DNA of 6,271 bases, from NCBI GenBank assembly GCA_002840115.1, contig PGZG01000110.1:1-6271 (forward strand), given 5' to 3'. Below, piece by piece: positions 1 through 5,994 of the stretch (position 1 is the first letter of the stretch; each line of letters opens with the position of its first letter). Below the pieces are notes generated by a model. That model was not told where the DNA came from. It did not search any database and saw only the letters and a list, made by a program, of their open reading frames with translations. Source of the stretch: Gammaproteobacteria bacterium HGW-Gammaproteobacteria-14 (lineage in GTDB: Bacteria; Pseudomonadota; Gammaproteobacteria; Pseudomonadales; Alcanivoracaceae). The position numbers were made by a program, and so were the translations under genes.

Positions 1-505
1 GCTTGATGGGCTGCAATTTGCCAATGGGGTAGCGGTGACACCGGATCAACAATCCGTGCTGGTCACACAAACCGGCAGCTACAATATTGTCCGCTACTGG
101 GTTGCCGGGGAGCGCGCTGGGGAACACGAGCTGTTTTTCGATAATCTGCCGGGCATTCCTGATGGTATCTCCAGTAACGGCAAGGACACCTATTGGGTAG
201 CCCTGTTTGCACCACGCAATGCCCTGCTTGATGCCCTGTCCGGCTGGCCCTGGTTGCGCAAGCTGGCATTCCGTTTACCGCTATGGCTGCAACCCCAGCC
301 AGCAGCTCACGCTTTTGTGCTGGGGCTTTCTCTTGACGGCGAAGTCACCCACAACCTGCATCATGTGGGTGCGGATAGTTTTCACCCGATCACCAGTGTT
401 GAGGAGGCCAATGGTCGACTCTATCTGGGCAGCCTCACACAACCGGCGTTTGCGGTAATGGATGTACCGACACCTCTTGCCATAAACGGAGAAAGTGATG
501 ACTAA
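1..505 (+). CDS. Strictosidine synthase / SMP-30-like beta-propeller protein (3' part)
   Basis: The reading frame is open from base 2 to the TAA at 503-505, so the start lies left of the window; the GTG at 35 is an internal valine. The visible 167 residues carry the C-terminal half of a six-bladed propeller of the strictosidine synthase / APMAP family. A blade begins with FANGVAVTPD and continues into VRYWVAG. Next come DNLPGIPDGIS and YWVALFAPRN, then LRKLAFRLP, and finally a closing strand with LYLGSL. Proteins of this family are hydrolases or lactonases in bacteria and are often named SMP-30/gluconolactonase/LRE family; the real substrate cannot be told from sequence. The usual PDN at the metal-site strand reads PDG here, so calcium binding may differ from classical SMP-30. 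The gene overlaps the next by 8 bases, which suggests one transcript and perhaps one pathway, for example lactone opening followed by oxidation or reduction of the hydroxyacid. Confidence 0.85.
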   Translation, partial: LDGLQFANGVAVTPDQQSVLVTQTGSYNIVRYWVAGERAGEHELFFDNLPGIPDGISSNGKDTYWVALFAPRNALLDALSGWPWLRKLAFRLPLWLQPQPAAHAFVLGLSLDGEVTHNLHHVGADSFHPITSVEEANGRLYLGSLTQPAFAVMDVPTPLAINGESDD

Positions 506-1361
506 AGTTGCTTTTATCGGCCTCGGCGTTATGGGCTACCCAATGGCGGGGCACCTGCAAAGCAAGGGGCATGATGTCACTGTCTATAATCGCACCGTCT
601 CGAAAGCCGTAGCCTGGTTCGGGCACTTTGGTGGCCAGCAGGTCGCCACTCCATCAGCCGCCGCAGCGGATGCCGAGATTGTGATTCTTTGTGTTGGCAA
701 TGATAGCGACCTGCATGAGGTGACTCAGGGCGAGCATGGTGTATTGCAGAGCATGCAGCCCGGCAGTCTGTTGCTGGATCACACCACCGCCTCCGCCGAT
801 ATGGCACGTCGGTTAGCGCAGGCCTGTGAGGCTCGCGGAATTGCATTTGTTGACGCGCCGGTTTCCGGTGGTCAGCAAGGCGCCGAGAATGGGCAGCTCA
901 CCGTTATGTGCGGCGGCACTCCGGAGGCCGTCAGCCGCGCTCGGGAGGTCATATCCTGCTATGCCAAAGCCATCACTCATATGGGGCCGGTGGGTGCCGG
1001 ACAGCTCACCAAAATGGTGAACCAGATTTGTGTTGCCGGGGTACTACAGGGGTTGGCGGAAGGCATGGCCTTTGCGATGAAAGCCGGGCTGGATACGCAA
1101 ACCGTTATTGATGCCATCTCCCAGGGAGCCGCCGGCAGCTGGCAAATGGTGAACCGCCATAAAACCATGATTGCAGACCAGTACGAGCATGGTTTTGCCA
1201 TCGACTGGATGCGCAAGGATCTGGATATTTGTTTGCAAGAGGCCGCAGCCAACGGTAGCGACCTGAGCATCACCACGCAAATTAACGACTATTACCGTGA
1301 GCTGCAGCAACGAGGCGGTGGCCGCTGGGACACTTCTGCGCTGTTAAAACGATTAGTTTGA
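498..1361 (+). CDS. NAD(P)-dependent beta-hydroxyacid dehydrogenase (3-hydroxyisobutyrate dehydrogenase family)
   Basis: This 287-residue protein has the usual length of the family, which reversibly oxidises beta-hydroxyacids (3-hydroxyisobutyrate, D-glycerate/tartronate semialdehyde and relatives) in the cytosol. The Rossmann motif GLGVMG lies at residues 8-13 and is followed by YNRT at 30-33; an Arg at this place is often linked to NADPH preference. The substrate-binding signature DAPVSGGQQGA spans 119-129. The catalytic lysine is K172 in GAGQLTKMVN, with N175 one turn on. RKDLD at 239-243 is the conserved C-terminal-domain segment that reaches the active site. The ATG at 498 is chosen because GGAGA (488-492) sits 5 bases ahead of it; the in-frame GTG at 495 would be too close. 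The start lies inside the end of the upstream propeller gene, so the two are probably translationally coupled. The exact substrate is unknown: the DHTT at 94-97 and lack of a valine or glycerate operon nearby leave GarR-like, GLYR-like or MmsB-like activity open. Confidence 0.93.
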   Translation: MTKVAFIGLGVMGYPMAGHLQSKGHDVTVYNRTVSKAVAWFGHFGGQQVATPSAAAADAEIVILCVGNDSDLHEVTQGEHGVLQSMQPGSLLLDHTTASADMARRLAQACEARGIAFVDAPVSGGQQGAENGQLTVMCGGTPEAVSRAREVISCYAKAITHMGPVGAGQLTKMVNQICVAGVLQGLAEGMAFAMKAGLDTQTVIDAISQGAAGSWQMVNRHKTMIADQYEHGFAIDWMRKDLDICLQEAAANGSDLSITTQINDYYRELQQRGGGRWDTSALLKRLV

Positions 1362-1383
1362 TCCCGCTCTGAATAATCCCGAG

Positions 1384-1405
1384 GGGCGGCAGGATTGCCG
1401 CCTTT
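1384..1405 (+). terminator. Possible weak terminator or processing hairpin after the dehydrogenase gene
   Basis: A perfect 7-bp stem (GGCGGCA 1385-1391, TGCCGCC 1396-1402) with a 4-base loop is followed by only three T residues. The short T run makes strong termination doubtful, so ppnP may still be reached by read-through. No convincing promoter was seen in the rest of the 92-base spacer (1362-1453). Confidence 0.35.
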
Positions 1406-1453
1406 GCCAATCCCGGCGATACTGCGCCACCTTTTTCAGCCCCGGAGCCTCTG

Positions 1454-1735
1454 ATGTTCAAGGTAAACGAGTATTTTAATGGCCAGGTTGCCTCCATCGC
1501 CTTTCAGACCGCCACCCTGCCCGCCACCGTGGGCGTTATGGCGCCCGGCGAGTACGAGTTTGGCACCAGTGAACGTGAAACCATGAAAGTCATTAGTGGC
1601 GCACTGACGGTAAAGTTGCCGGGCCGCGACGACTGGCAGATCTTTGCTGCAGGCAGCGAGTTTATTGTCGATGCCAATGTGAAGTTTCAACTGCAGGTAA
1701 GCGAGGATACCGCCTACCTCTGCCTTTATGGCTAA
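1454..1735 (+). CDS. ppnP: Pyrimidine/purine nucleoside phosphorylase PpnP (DUF1255 / YaiE)
   Basis: This 93-residue protein matches the full length of E. coli PpnP. That enzyme is a small cupin that phosphorolyses diverse purine and pyrimidine nucleosides to the free base and ribose-1-phosphate in the cytosol. Recognisable family segments, in order, are [13 protein letters not shown] (5-17), [11 protein letters not shown] (27-37), [18 protein letters not shown] (40-57), [11 protein letters not shown] (59-69) and the ending [14 protein letters not shown] (79-92). All belong to one cupin barrel with no signal peptide or membrane segment. The ATG at 1454 is preceded by GGAG (1444-1447) with 6 bases between. 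The gene stands 92 bases after the dehydrogenase gene on the same strand and is closed by the strong hairpin at 1770-1804. It is a nucleoside salvage gene with no clear functional link to its neighbours. Confidence 0.95.
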   Translation: MFKVNEYFNGQVASIAFQTATLPATVGVMAPGEYEFGTSERETMKVISGALTVKLPGRDDWQIFAAGSEFIVDANVKFQLQVSEDTAYLCLYG

Positions 1736-1769
1736 GCTTTTTTATAATTAAGCGTTTTTAGCGATAAAT

Positions 1770-1804
1770 AAAAATCAGGCGCCTTTAAGGCGCCTGATTT
1801 TTTT
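1770..1804. terminator. Bidirectional rho-independent terminator between convergent ppnP and anbu
   Basis: The sequence is an almost complete palindrome centred on 1786. The GC-rich core TCAGGCGCC (1775-1783) pairs with GGCGCCTGA (1789-1797), with a TTTAA loop, and is flanked by five A (1770-1774) and seven T (1798-1804). Read on either strand the stem is followed by a U run, so it should stop both the + strand ppnP transcript and the - strand operon. Its edge overlaps the TAA stop codon of the anbu gene (1803-1805). Confidence 0.93.
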
Positions 1805-2522
1805 ACCACTCAATATCCGGCAAATTACTGAATGTCTGCCGCAACCCCATGGACCAGGCTTCACGCAGTTGCTGGAACCCGGGATGGCTTTCGTTGATAT
1901 CGAAGTATTCCGTGGGATTCAAACTGTCCCGACGATACAGCAACAGATCCAGCGGTGTACCCACGGACAGATTTGAGCGAATCGTGGAGTCCATACTGAT
2001 CAATGCACATTTAACCGCATGCTCAATCGGCGTAGTGAAGTTAATCACCCGATCGATAATAGGCTTGCCATACTTGATTTCACCAATCTGGAAATATGGC
2101 GTATCCGTGGTAGCTTGAATAAAGTTACCTTCCGGGTAGATATGGTAAAGCTCCATATCCTGACCGCGAATCTGGCCACCAACAATAAAGTTACAGCCAA
2201 AATCCACGGCTGACTGCTGTTTACCACTATCACGGCTAATGACTTCGCGCATAGTCGCACCAATCAGCTCAGCCACTTCAAAAAATGAATTCTGATTAAA
2301 GAGGTTAGGAGCATCATGGCCGAGCCGGGTGCGCAACAGGCTGAGCACGCTTTGGGTAGTGGCCAAATTGCCGGAACTCATCATTACAATCAGGCGTTCA
2401 CCGGGCTGACAGAAACTGTGCAGTTTGCGAAAAGTCGCAATATGATCCACCCCCGCATTGGTACGGGAGTCTGCCAAAAATACCATGCCGGAAGATAATC
2501 GCATGGCCACACAATAGGTCAT
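1803..2522 (-). CDS. Anbu, proteasome-like Ntn hydrolase (peptidase T1 relative)
   Basis: This 239-residue protein is a typical full-length Anbu (ancestral beta subunit), a bacterial relative of proteasome beta subunits and HslV. It starts Met-Thr-Tyr, and removal of Met would expose Thr as the N-terminal nucleophile without a propeptide. In mature numbering Thr1 is followed by Asp17 (in LADSRTNAG) and Lys32 (in FRKLH), the expected catalytic trio. Other family segments are MMSSGNLATTQSVL (47-60), FIVGGQI (112-118), PYFQIGEIKYGKPIIDRV (142-159) and the C-terminal-domain run SMDSTIRSNLSVG (176-188). Solved Anbu proteins form open helical-ring oligomers, and a natural substrate is not established. 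The ATG at 2522 has GAGG (2531-2534) 8 bases upstream. It is the last gene of the operon, 99 bases after the transglutaminase gene, and overlaps the terminator. A role in degrading the product of the ligase and transglutaminase genes is inference from context. Confidence 0.95.
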   Translation of the reverse strand: MTYCVAMRLSSGMVFLADSRTNAGVDHIATFRKLHSFCQPGERLIVMMSSGNLATTQSVLSLLRTRLGHDAPNLFNQNSFFEVAELIGATMREVISRDSGKQQSAVDFGCNFIVGGQIRGQDMELYHIYPEGNFIQATTDTPYFQIGEIKYGKPIIDRVINFTTPIEHAVKCALISMDSTIRSNLSVGTPLDLLLYRRDSLNPTEYFDINESHPGFQQLREAWSMGLRQTFSNLPDIEW

Positions 2523-2542
2523 CTCTGAAACCTCTATTTCCC

Positions 2543-2560
2543 GGCAAGAAGGTCCTTGCC
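2543..2560 (-). other. Hairpin just upstream of the anbu ribosome binding site
   Basis: GGCAAG (2543-2548) and CTTGCC (2555-2560) form a 6-bp stem with a 6-base loop. On the - strand the hairpin ends about 8 bases before the anbu ribosome binding site and is not followed by a T run, so it is not an intrinsic terminator. It could stabilise or mark a processed anbu message, but it may have no function. Confidence 0.35.
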
Positions 2561-2564
2561 TGGC

Positions 2565-2594
2565 ATCTTATCTATGTAATCGCCCGGATCTCAA
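2565..2594 (-). promoter_or_regulatory. Possible internal sigma-70 promoter for anbu
   Basis: Reading the - strand, TTGAGA (2594-2589) is followed after 18 bases by TAAGAT (2570-2565), which match 5 of 6 and 4 of 6 positions of the -35 and -10 consensus. It lies in the 99-base gap upstream of anbu and would give a leader of about 36 bases. Such matches arise often by chance, so this is only a candidate. Confidence 0.25.
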
Positions 2595-2621
2595 TGCAGC
2601 TTTACAGACAATGCTAGCTCT

Positions 2622-3419
2622 CTATTGCTCCGCCGGGACCTCGCTACGCTCCACCAGCGCGAAGGCATGCATGCTCTCAATGCCTCCACCATAACGGACA
2701 CCTCGTACCGGGCAAGCATCCAGATAATCCAGACCAACCGCAAGCTTCAAATGATGGCTGGGAGTAATAACTTGATTTGTCACATCCACCGTTTGCCACA
2801 CCCCGTCGAGCCACACTTCCGCCCAAGCGTGGCTGGCCACATGGTTACTGTCATCGGTGCACAGGTAGCCGCTCACATAACGGGCCGGAATTCCCAACAC
2901 CCGGCAACAACTCAGGAAAACATGAGCATGGTCCTGACACACCCCGCTACCGGCATGAAAAGCCTCTGCCGCAGTACTGGTCACGATAGTACTGCCAGGG
3001 GTATAGGGCATTTTCTCAATCAGCGCCGCGCTTAACGCCGCCATCTGGCTCACCGAGCGCTGCCCGGAAAATCTGGCGGCAAAGTCTTTAATTTCCTGAT
3101 CCGCACGGGTTATAGGGGTGAATCGCTGGAATACCAGTGGCGATAAGCGCTGCTCCTCGCTTTCCAGGAGCACATCGCTAATATCGACCTCACCACGCGC
3201 CGTAATACTGATGCTGTCGTGGGGCCGGTCCAGCGTCAACACATGAAGAACATTGCCAAAAGCATCAGTGGAACGACTGGCCTGCTCTGGCATGTCCAGA
3301 TCCCAGGAAAGCACCCGTTGTTGTGCCGAGCTCTTCGGCGTCAATCGAAGATACTGGGTGCTGTGTGCCACCTCTTGCTCGTAACGATATTCGGTACGAT
3401 GCTCAATGGTTAATCTCAT
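2622..3419 (-). CDS. Transglutaminase-like cysteine protease family protein
   Basis: This 265-residue protein has the layout of bacterial transglutaminase-like proteins. An N-terminal beta-rich domain (about 1-100, starting MRLTIEHRTEYRYE and including YLRLTPKS) is followed by a transglutaminase/papain-like core (about 105-240). The catalytic triad is visible: Cys161 in GSGVCQDHAH, His197 in SHAWAEVWLDG and Asp212 in TVDVTN. In bacteria this fold mostly cleaves or transfers amide bonds in peptides rather than making protein crosslinks. There is no signal peptide, so it should act in the cytosol. The ATG at 3419 overlaps the TGA of the alpha-E gene in an ATGA junction, with GGAGG (3424-3428) 4 bases upstream, so it is translationally coupled. 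It lies in the conserved ATP-grasp, alpha-E, transglutaminase, Anbu operon. There it probably trims or transfers the peptide made by the ligase; this role is inferred. Confidence 0.94.
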   Translation of the reverse strand: MRLTIEHRTEYRYEQEVAHSTQYLRLTPKSSAQQRVLSWDLDMPEQASRSTDAFGNVLHVLTLDRPHDSISITARGEVDISDVLLESEEQRLSPLVFQRFTPITRADQEIKDFAARFSGQRSVSQMAALSAALIEKMPYTPGSTIVTSTAAEAFHAGSGVCQDHAHVFLSCCRVLGIPARYVSGYLCTDDSNHVASHAWAEVWLDGVWQTVDVTNQVITPSHHLKLAVGLDYLDACPVRGVRYGGGIESMHAFALVERSEVPAEQ

Positions 3420-4345
3420 AACACCTCCAAGTAATCCTGACGCAAAGTATCCGCCAGCTCATTAATACGCCGCAGGAAGTCTTCCAAGTACTCCTGAACA
3501 CCTACATTCATAATGTGATCAATATCACCGTACCGCATCCGCGCGAATAATACCGCCGCCTGACGCTTGGCGTTGATGCCGGCATTACCCTCAATAGTCG
3601 GCAACAACTCACACAACATTTCGACGCAGGAACGCAGCGAACGGGGCATTTCTGCACGTAGAATCAGCAACTCGGCGATATTATCGAAACTAATGCTGTC
3701 GCTATAAATTTCCCGATATGCTTCAAATGCTCCCACGGACCTCAGCAAGGCATTCCAGCGATAGAACTGCACCGCACTACTATCCGATGCGGTATCTGCC
3801 TGTTGGCGAACTCCAAGAATACGTGCCGTATTGTCGGCACGCTCGATAAAAGTACCAATACGCAAGAAACGAAAAGCATCGTTACGCATAATGGTGCCGT
3901 AAGCCGCGCCCCGGAATAAATGGGAGCGCTGCTTTACCCAGTCAAAGAAACTTGATACACCAATACTTAACAGTCCCGCGCTACTCATTTCCTGAAGTTC
4001 AATCCAGGTAGTGTTGATACCTTCCCACATCTCCGAGGTAATTTTGCCTCGTACCGCATGGGCATTTTCGCGGGCAATCCTCAAGCTATTATAAATACTG
4101 CCAGGGTTATCCTGATCAAAAGTGAAAAAATGCAATACATTGTGCACCTGCAAGGTGCCATGGGTTTCCAGATACCGTTCCATAGAACCACTGATGATCA
4201 GTGGTGCGCTCAACTCATCCCTTGCCGTCACTGAAAACGGAATCAGTGACAAGTTCCAGGCCACATCCAACATTCTCGCCGTATTTTCAGCGCGTTCCAG
4301 ATAACGGGATAGCCAGTATAGTTCCGCAGCAGTGCGACTCAGCAT
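3416..4345 (-). CDS. Alpha-E domain-containing protein (DUF403)
   Basis: This 309-residue protein is full length for the alpha-E family, an all-helical protein of unknown biochemical activity that almost always occurs beside a circularly permuted ATP-grasp protein and a transglutaminase-like protein. The N-terminus MLSRTAAELYWLSRYLERAENTARMLD is diagnostic. A related segment, FIERADNTARILG, recurs at 167-179, so the ERAxNTARxL motif is present twice (17-26 and 168-177), pointing to an internal helical duplication. Other family marks are WEGINTTW (107-114), the RNDAFRFLRIG stretch (154-164) and EMPRSLRSC (232-240). The ATG at 4345 overlaps the end of the ATP-grasp gene by 7 bases and has a strong GGAGGAG (4351-4357) 5 bases upstream. 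Its stop overlaps the transglutaminase start. It is predicted to assist or form a complex with the ligase; no catalytic residues can be assigned. Confidence 0.95.
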   Translation of the reverse strand: MLSRTAAELYWLSRYLERAENTARMLDVAWNLSLIPFSVTARDELSAPLIISGSMERYLETHGTLQVHNVLHFFTFDQDNPGSIYNSLRIARENAHAVRGKITSEMWEGINTTWIELQEMSSAGLLSIGVSSFFDWVKQRSHLFRGAAYGTIMRNDAFRFLRIGTFIERADNTARILGVRQQADTASDSSAVQFYRWNALLRSVGAFEAYREIYSDSISFDNIAELLILRAEMPRSLRSCVEMLCELLPTIEGNAGINAKRQAAVLFARMRYGDIDHIMNVGVQEYLEDFLRRINELADTLRQDYLEVL

Positions 4346-5775
4346 GACGGCTCCTCCAACACCCAGGTATCTTTGGTGCCACCACCCTGGGAAGAATTAA
4401 CCACCAACGAACCTTGCTGCATCGCCACGCGAGTAAGCCCTCCGGGCACCATACGAATATCGCGACCACTAAGCACGAAAGGCCGCAGATCAATATGTCG
4501 GGGGGCAATACCTGCTGCGGTAAAAATCGGGCAGGTGGACAATGACAACGTCGGCTGAGCAATATAGTTATCCGGTCGTGCCTTCAAACGCTCCCGAAAT
4601 TGGGCTATTTGTTCCGCCGTGCTAGCAGGCCCCACCAACATGCCATACCCGCCTGCGCCATGAACTTCTTTTACAACCAGATCAGGCAAGTGATGCAATA
4701 CATGATCCAGCTCTTTAGGATTGCGGCACTGCCAGGTGGGCACATTGTGCAGAATGGGTTCTTCGTCCAGATAAAAACGAATCATGTCCGGAACATAAGG
4801 GTAAATCGACTTATCGTCCGCGACACCGGTGCCAACGGCATTAGCAATAGCCACATTCCCCTCACGATATACCGACAACAATCCCGGCACCCCCAGCGCT
4901 GAGTCCTGACGAAAAGCAAGGGGATCCAGGTAGTCATCGTCAATGCGCCGGTAGATCACATCAACACGTTGCGGCCCCGCCGTGGTGCGCATAAAGACAT
5001 GACCATCTTTAACGAAAAGATCTGCTCCTTCGACAAGCTCAATTCCCATTTGCTGAGCCAGAAATGCATGTTCAAAGTAAGCGCTGTTGTAACGCCCCGG
5101 AGTGAGCAACACCACATTGGGATGACTAACAAAGCTGCCCTGCTGCAGAGTCTCGAGCAATAGAGAAGGATAGTGGTCCACCGGCGCCACAGGGTTAGTA
5201 CTAAATAACTCCGGGAACAAGCGCATCATCATGCGCCGATTTTCAATCATGTAGCTCACCCCTGAAGGGGTACGCAGATTGTCCTCCAATACAAACCAGT
5301 TACCGCTATCATCACGAATCAGATCAACACCGCTGATTTGCGCATAAATATCATTCGGTAAATTTACATCTTGCATACAGGGCTGGTAATGCGCGTTACC
5401 AAACACCTGCTCCGCGGGCAGTCGGCCTTCACGAATAATCCGCTGATCATGATAGATATCATGAAGGAACATATTCAGTGCCAGTACTCGCTGGCGAATG
5501 CCCTCCTCCAATGCACTCCATTCCTGAGCAGGAATAATGCGAGGCAGGCTATCAAATGGGATCAATCGCTCCGTGCCCCGGGACTCGCCATAGACCGCAA
5601 AAGTAATACCCACCCGGTGAAACAACAGCTCTGCCTCCCGTCGCTTGCGCTCCATCTCCTCCAACGGTCGCTGATTCAGCCATTTCCAGTAGGCCGCATA
5701 GTGCTCACGCACACTACCGTCCTGTAGCAGCATTTCGTCATAGATCCCGGTGCCGGGGGGCGTGCAAGGGAACAT
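4339..5775 (-). CDS. Circularly permuted ATP-grasp protein (DUF404/DUF407, predicted peptide ligase)
   Basis: This 478-residue protein is the normal length for the circularly permuted type 2 ATP-grasp family, which is predicted to join amino acids or peptides through ATP-activated carboxyl groups. The family opening YDEMLLQDGSVREHY lies at 12-26. It is followed by the segment FGNAHYQPCMQDVNLP (125-140), GNWFVLEDNLRTPSGVSYMIENR (158-180), and PGRYNSAYFEHAFLAQQMG (226-244). Next come DVIYRRIDDDYLDP (272-285), VAIANAVGTGVADDKSIYP (308-326), the glycine-rich nucleotide-binding loop VVKEVHGAGGYGM (367-379), HIDLRPFV (427-434) and the acidic/glycine-rich end NSSQGGGTKDTW (460-471). No membrane or signal segment is seen. 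The ATG at 5775 is the most upstream usable start after an in-frame TAA and has a modest GGGA 7 bases ahead; Met15 is too far into the conserved opening to be the start. It is the first gene of the operon and sits about 24 bases after the predicted sigma-54 transcription start. Confidence 0.95.
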   Translation of the reverse strand: MFPCTPPGTGIYDEMLLQDGSVREHYAAYWKWLNQRPLEEMERKRREAELLFHRVGITFAVYGESRGTERLIPFDSLPRIIPAQEWSALEEGIRQRVLALNMFLHDIYHDQRIIREGRLPAEQVFGNAHYQPCMQDVNLPNDIYAQISGVDLIRDDSGNWFVLEDNLRTPSGVSYMIENRRMMMRLFPELFSTNPVAPVDHYPSLLLETLQQGSFVSHPNVVLLTPGRYNSAYFEHAFLAQQMGIELVEGADLFVKDGHVFMRTTAGPQRVDVIYRRIDDDYLDPLAFRQDSALGVPGLLSVYREGNVAIANAVGTGVADDKSIYPYVPDMIRFYLDEEPILHNVPTWQCRNPKELDHVLHHLPDLVVKEVHGAGGYGMLVGPASTAEQIAQFRERLKARPDNYIAQPTLSLSTCPIFTAAGIAPRHIDLRPFVLSGRDIRMVPGGLTRVAMQQGSLVVNSSQGGGTKDTWVLEEPSC

Positions 5776-5809
5776 CTGGTTATCCCGATCATTCAGTTAA
5801 GGAATACTC

Positions 5810-5826
5810 TGCAAGGGTCGCGCCAG
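5810..5826 (-). promoter_or_regulatory. Sigma-54 (RpoN) promoter of the ATP-grasp/Anbu operon
   Basis: Read on the - strand from 5826 to 5810 the sequence is CTGGCGCGACCCTTGCA. It has the invariant GG of the -24 element (5824-5823) and GC of the -12 element (5812-5811) at the exact sigma-54 spacing (TGGC-N7-TTGC). It differs from the TGGCACG-N4-TTGCA consensus at one base (A to G). The predicted transcription start is near 5799, leaving a leader of about 24 bases before the ATG at 5775. The position relative to the gene and the NtrC-type dyad upstream both support it. Confidence 0.85.
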
Positions 5827-5885
5827 ATTGGGGCAGTCTCAATCAGGCATCCTGCCTTTGTTAGAGCAGCCAATAGGAATAAGTT

Positions 5886-5902
5886 CGCACCTATTTGGTG
5901 CG
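5886..5902. promoter_or_regulatory. NtrC-type enhancer binding site
   Basis: A perfect dyad, CGCACC-N5-GGTGCG, is centred on 5894. It fits the NtrC recognition pattern TGCACY-N5-GGTGCA, with the same half-sites and 5-base spacer as the first glnA site of E. coli. The centre is about 95 bases upstream of the predicted sigma-54 start, the normal range for an enhancer. It predicts that nitrogen limitation, through phosphorylated NtrC, switches on the operon. Confidence 0.8.
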
Positions 5903-5915
5903 GACAGCACTGAAG

Positions 5916-5935
5916 TTGCACTCAATAGAGCGCAA
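5916..5935. promoter_or_regulatory. Second, imperfect NtrC-like dyad
   Basis: TTGCACTC and GAGCGCAA form an inverted repeat around a 4-base centre with one mismatch. The left half, TGCACT, is a good NtrC half-site, but the right half is degenerate and the spacing is one base longer than canonical. Its centre lies 31-32 bases from the strong site, about three helical turns, matching the geometry of the paired NtrC sites at glnA. It may be a weaker cooperative site. Confidence 0.4.
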
Positions 5936-5963
5936 AAGGAAGGGGTTTACCGCTTTGATCAAC

Positions 5964-5994
5964 AAAAATCTCTGAGCGGCGCCTCAGCCGCTCA
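5964..5994 (-). terminator. Rho-independent terminator of oadB
   Basis: On the - strand, TGAGCGGC (5994-5987) pairs with GCCGCTCA (5980-5973), an 8-bp GC-rich stem with a 6-base loop. It is followed after GAGA by a run of five T (5968-5964). The stop codon of oadB (5986-5984) lies within the loop. This should separate oadB from the downstream ATP-grasp operon on the same strand. Confidence 0.8.

Larger units (their letters stand above)
1803..5826 (-). other. Predicted ATP-grasp / alpha-E / transglutaminase / Anbu operon
   Basis: Four - strand genes are framed by a sigma-54-type promoter on the right and a strong hairpin on the left. Junctions are -7, -4 and +99 bases. The composition is a recognised comparative-genomic association (ATP-grasp ligase, alpha-E, transglutaminase-like peptidase, proteasome-like Ntn hydrolase), interpreted in the literature on amidoligases as a peptide synthesis or tagging and turnover system. 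The extent of the transcript is inferred from gene order and signals, not measured. Confidence 0.85.

Noticed and set aside
495..497. GTG as start of the dehydrogenase gene
   Set aside because: It lies only 2 bases after the GGAGA motif; the ATG at 498 has better spacing and starts directly with the family N-terminus MTKVAFIGLG.
2543..2560. Hairpin before anbu as an intrinsic terminator
   Set aside because: On the - strand it is followed by GGGAAATAG with no T run, so it is listed only as a hairpin.
2625..3035. 136-codon + strand open frame
   Set aside because: It is fully antisense to the transglutaminase gene, including its catalytic Cys and His codons, and resembles no family.
5371..5727. 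118-codon + strand open frame
   Set aside because: It is antisense to the conserved N-terminal part of the ATP-grasp gene, with no domain and no convincing ribosome binding site.
5845..5857. AGGCA-N3-TGCCT inverted repeat between enhancer and promoter
   Set aside because: The 5-bp arms are too short to claim as an operator or terminator and occur often by chance.
5827..5885. IHF site between enhancer and sigma-54 promoter
   Set aside because: Such a site is common in this arrangement, but no stretch on either strand fits WATCAA-N4-TTR well enough.
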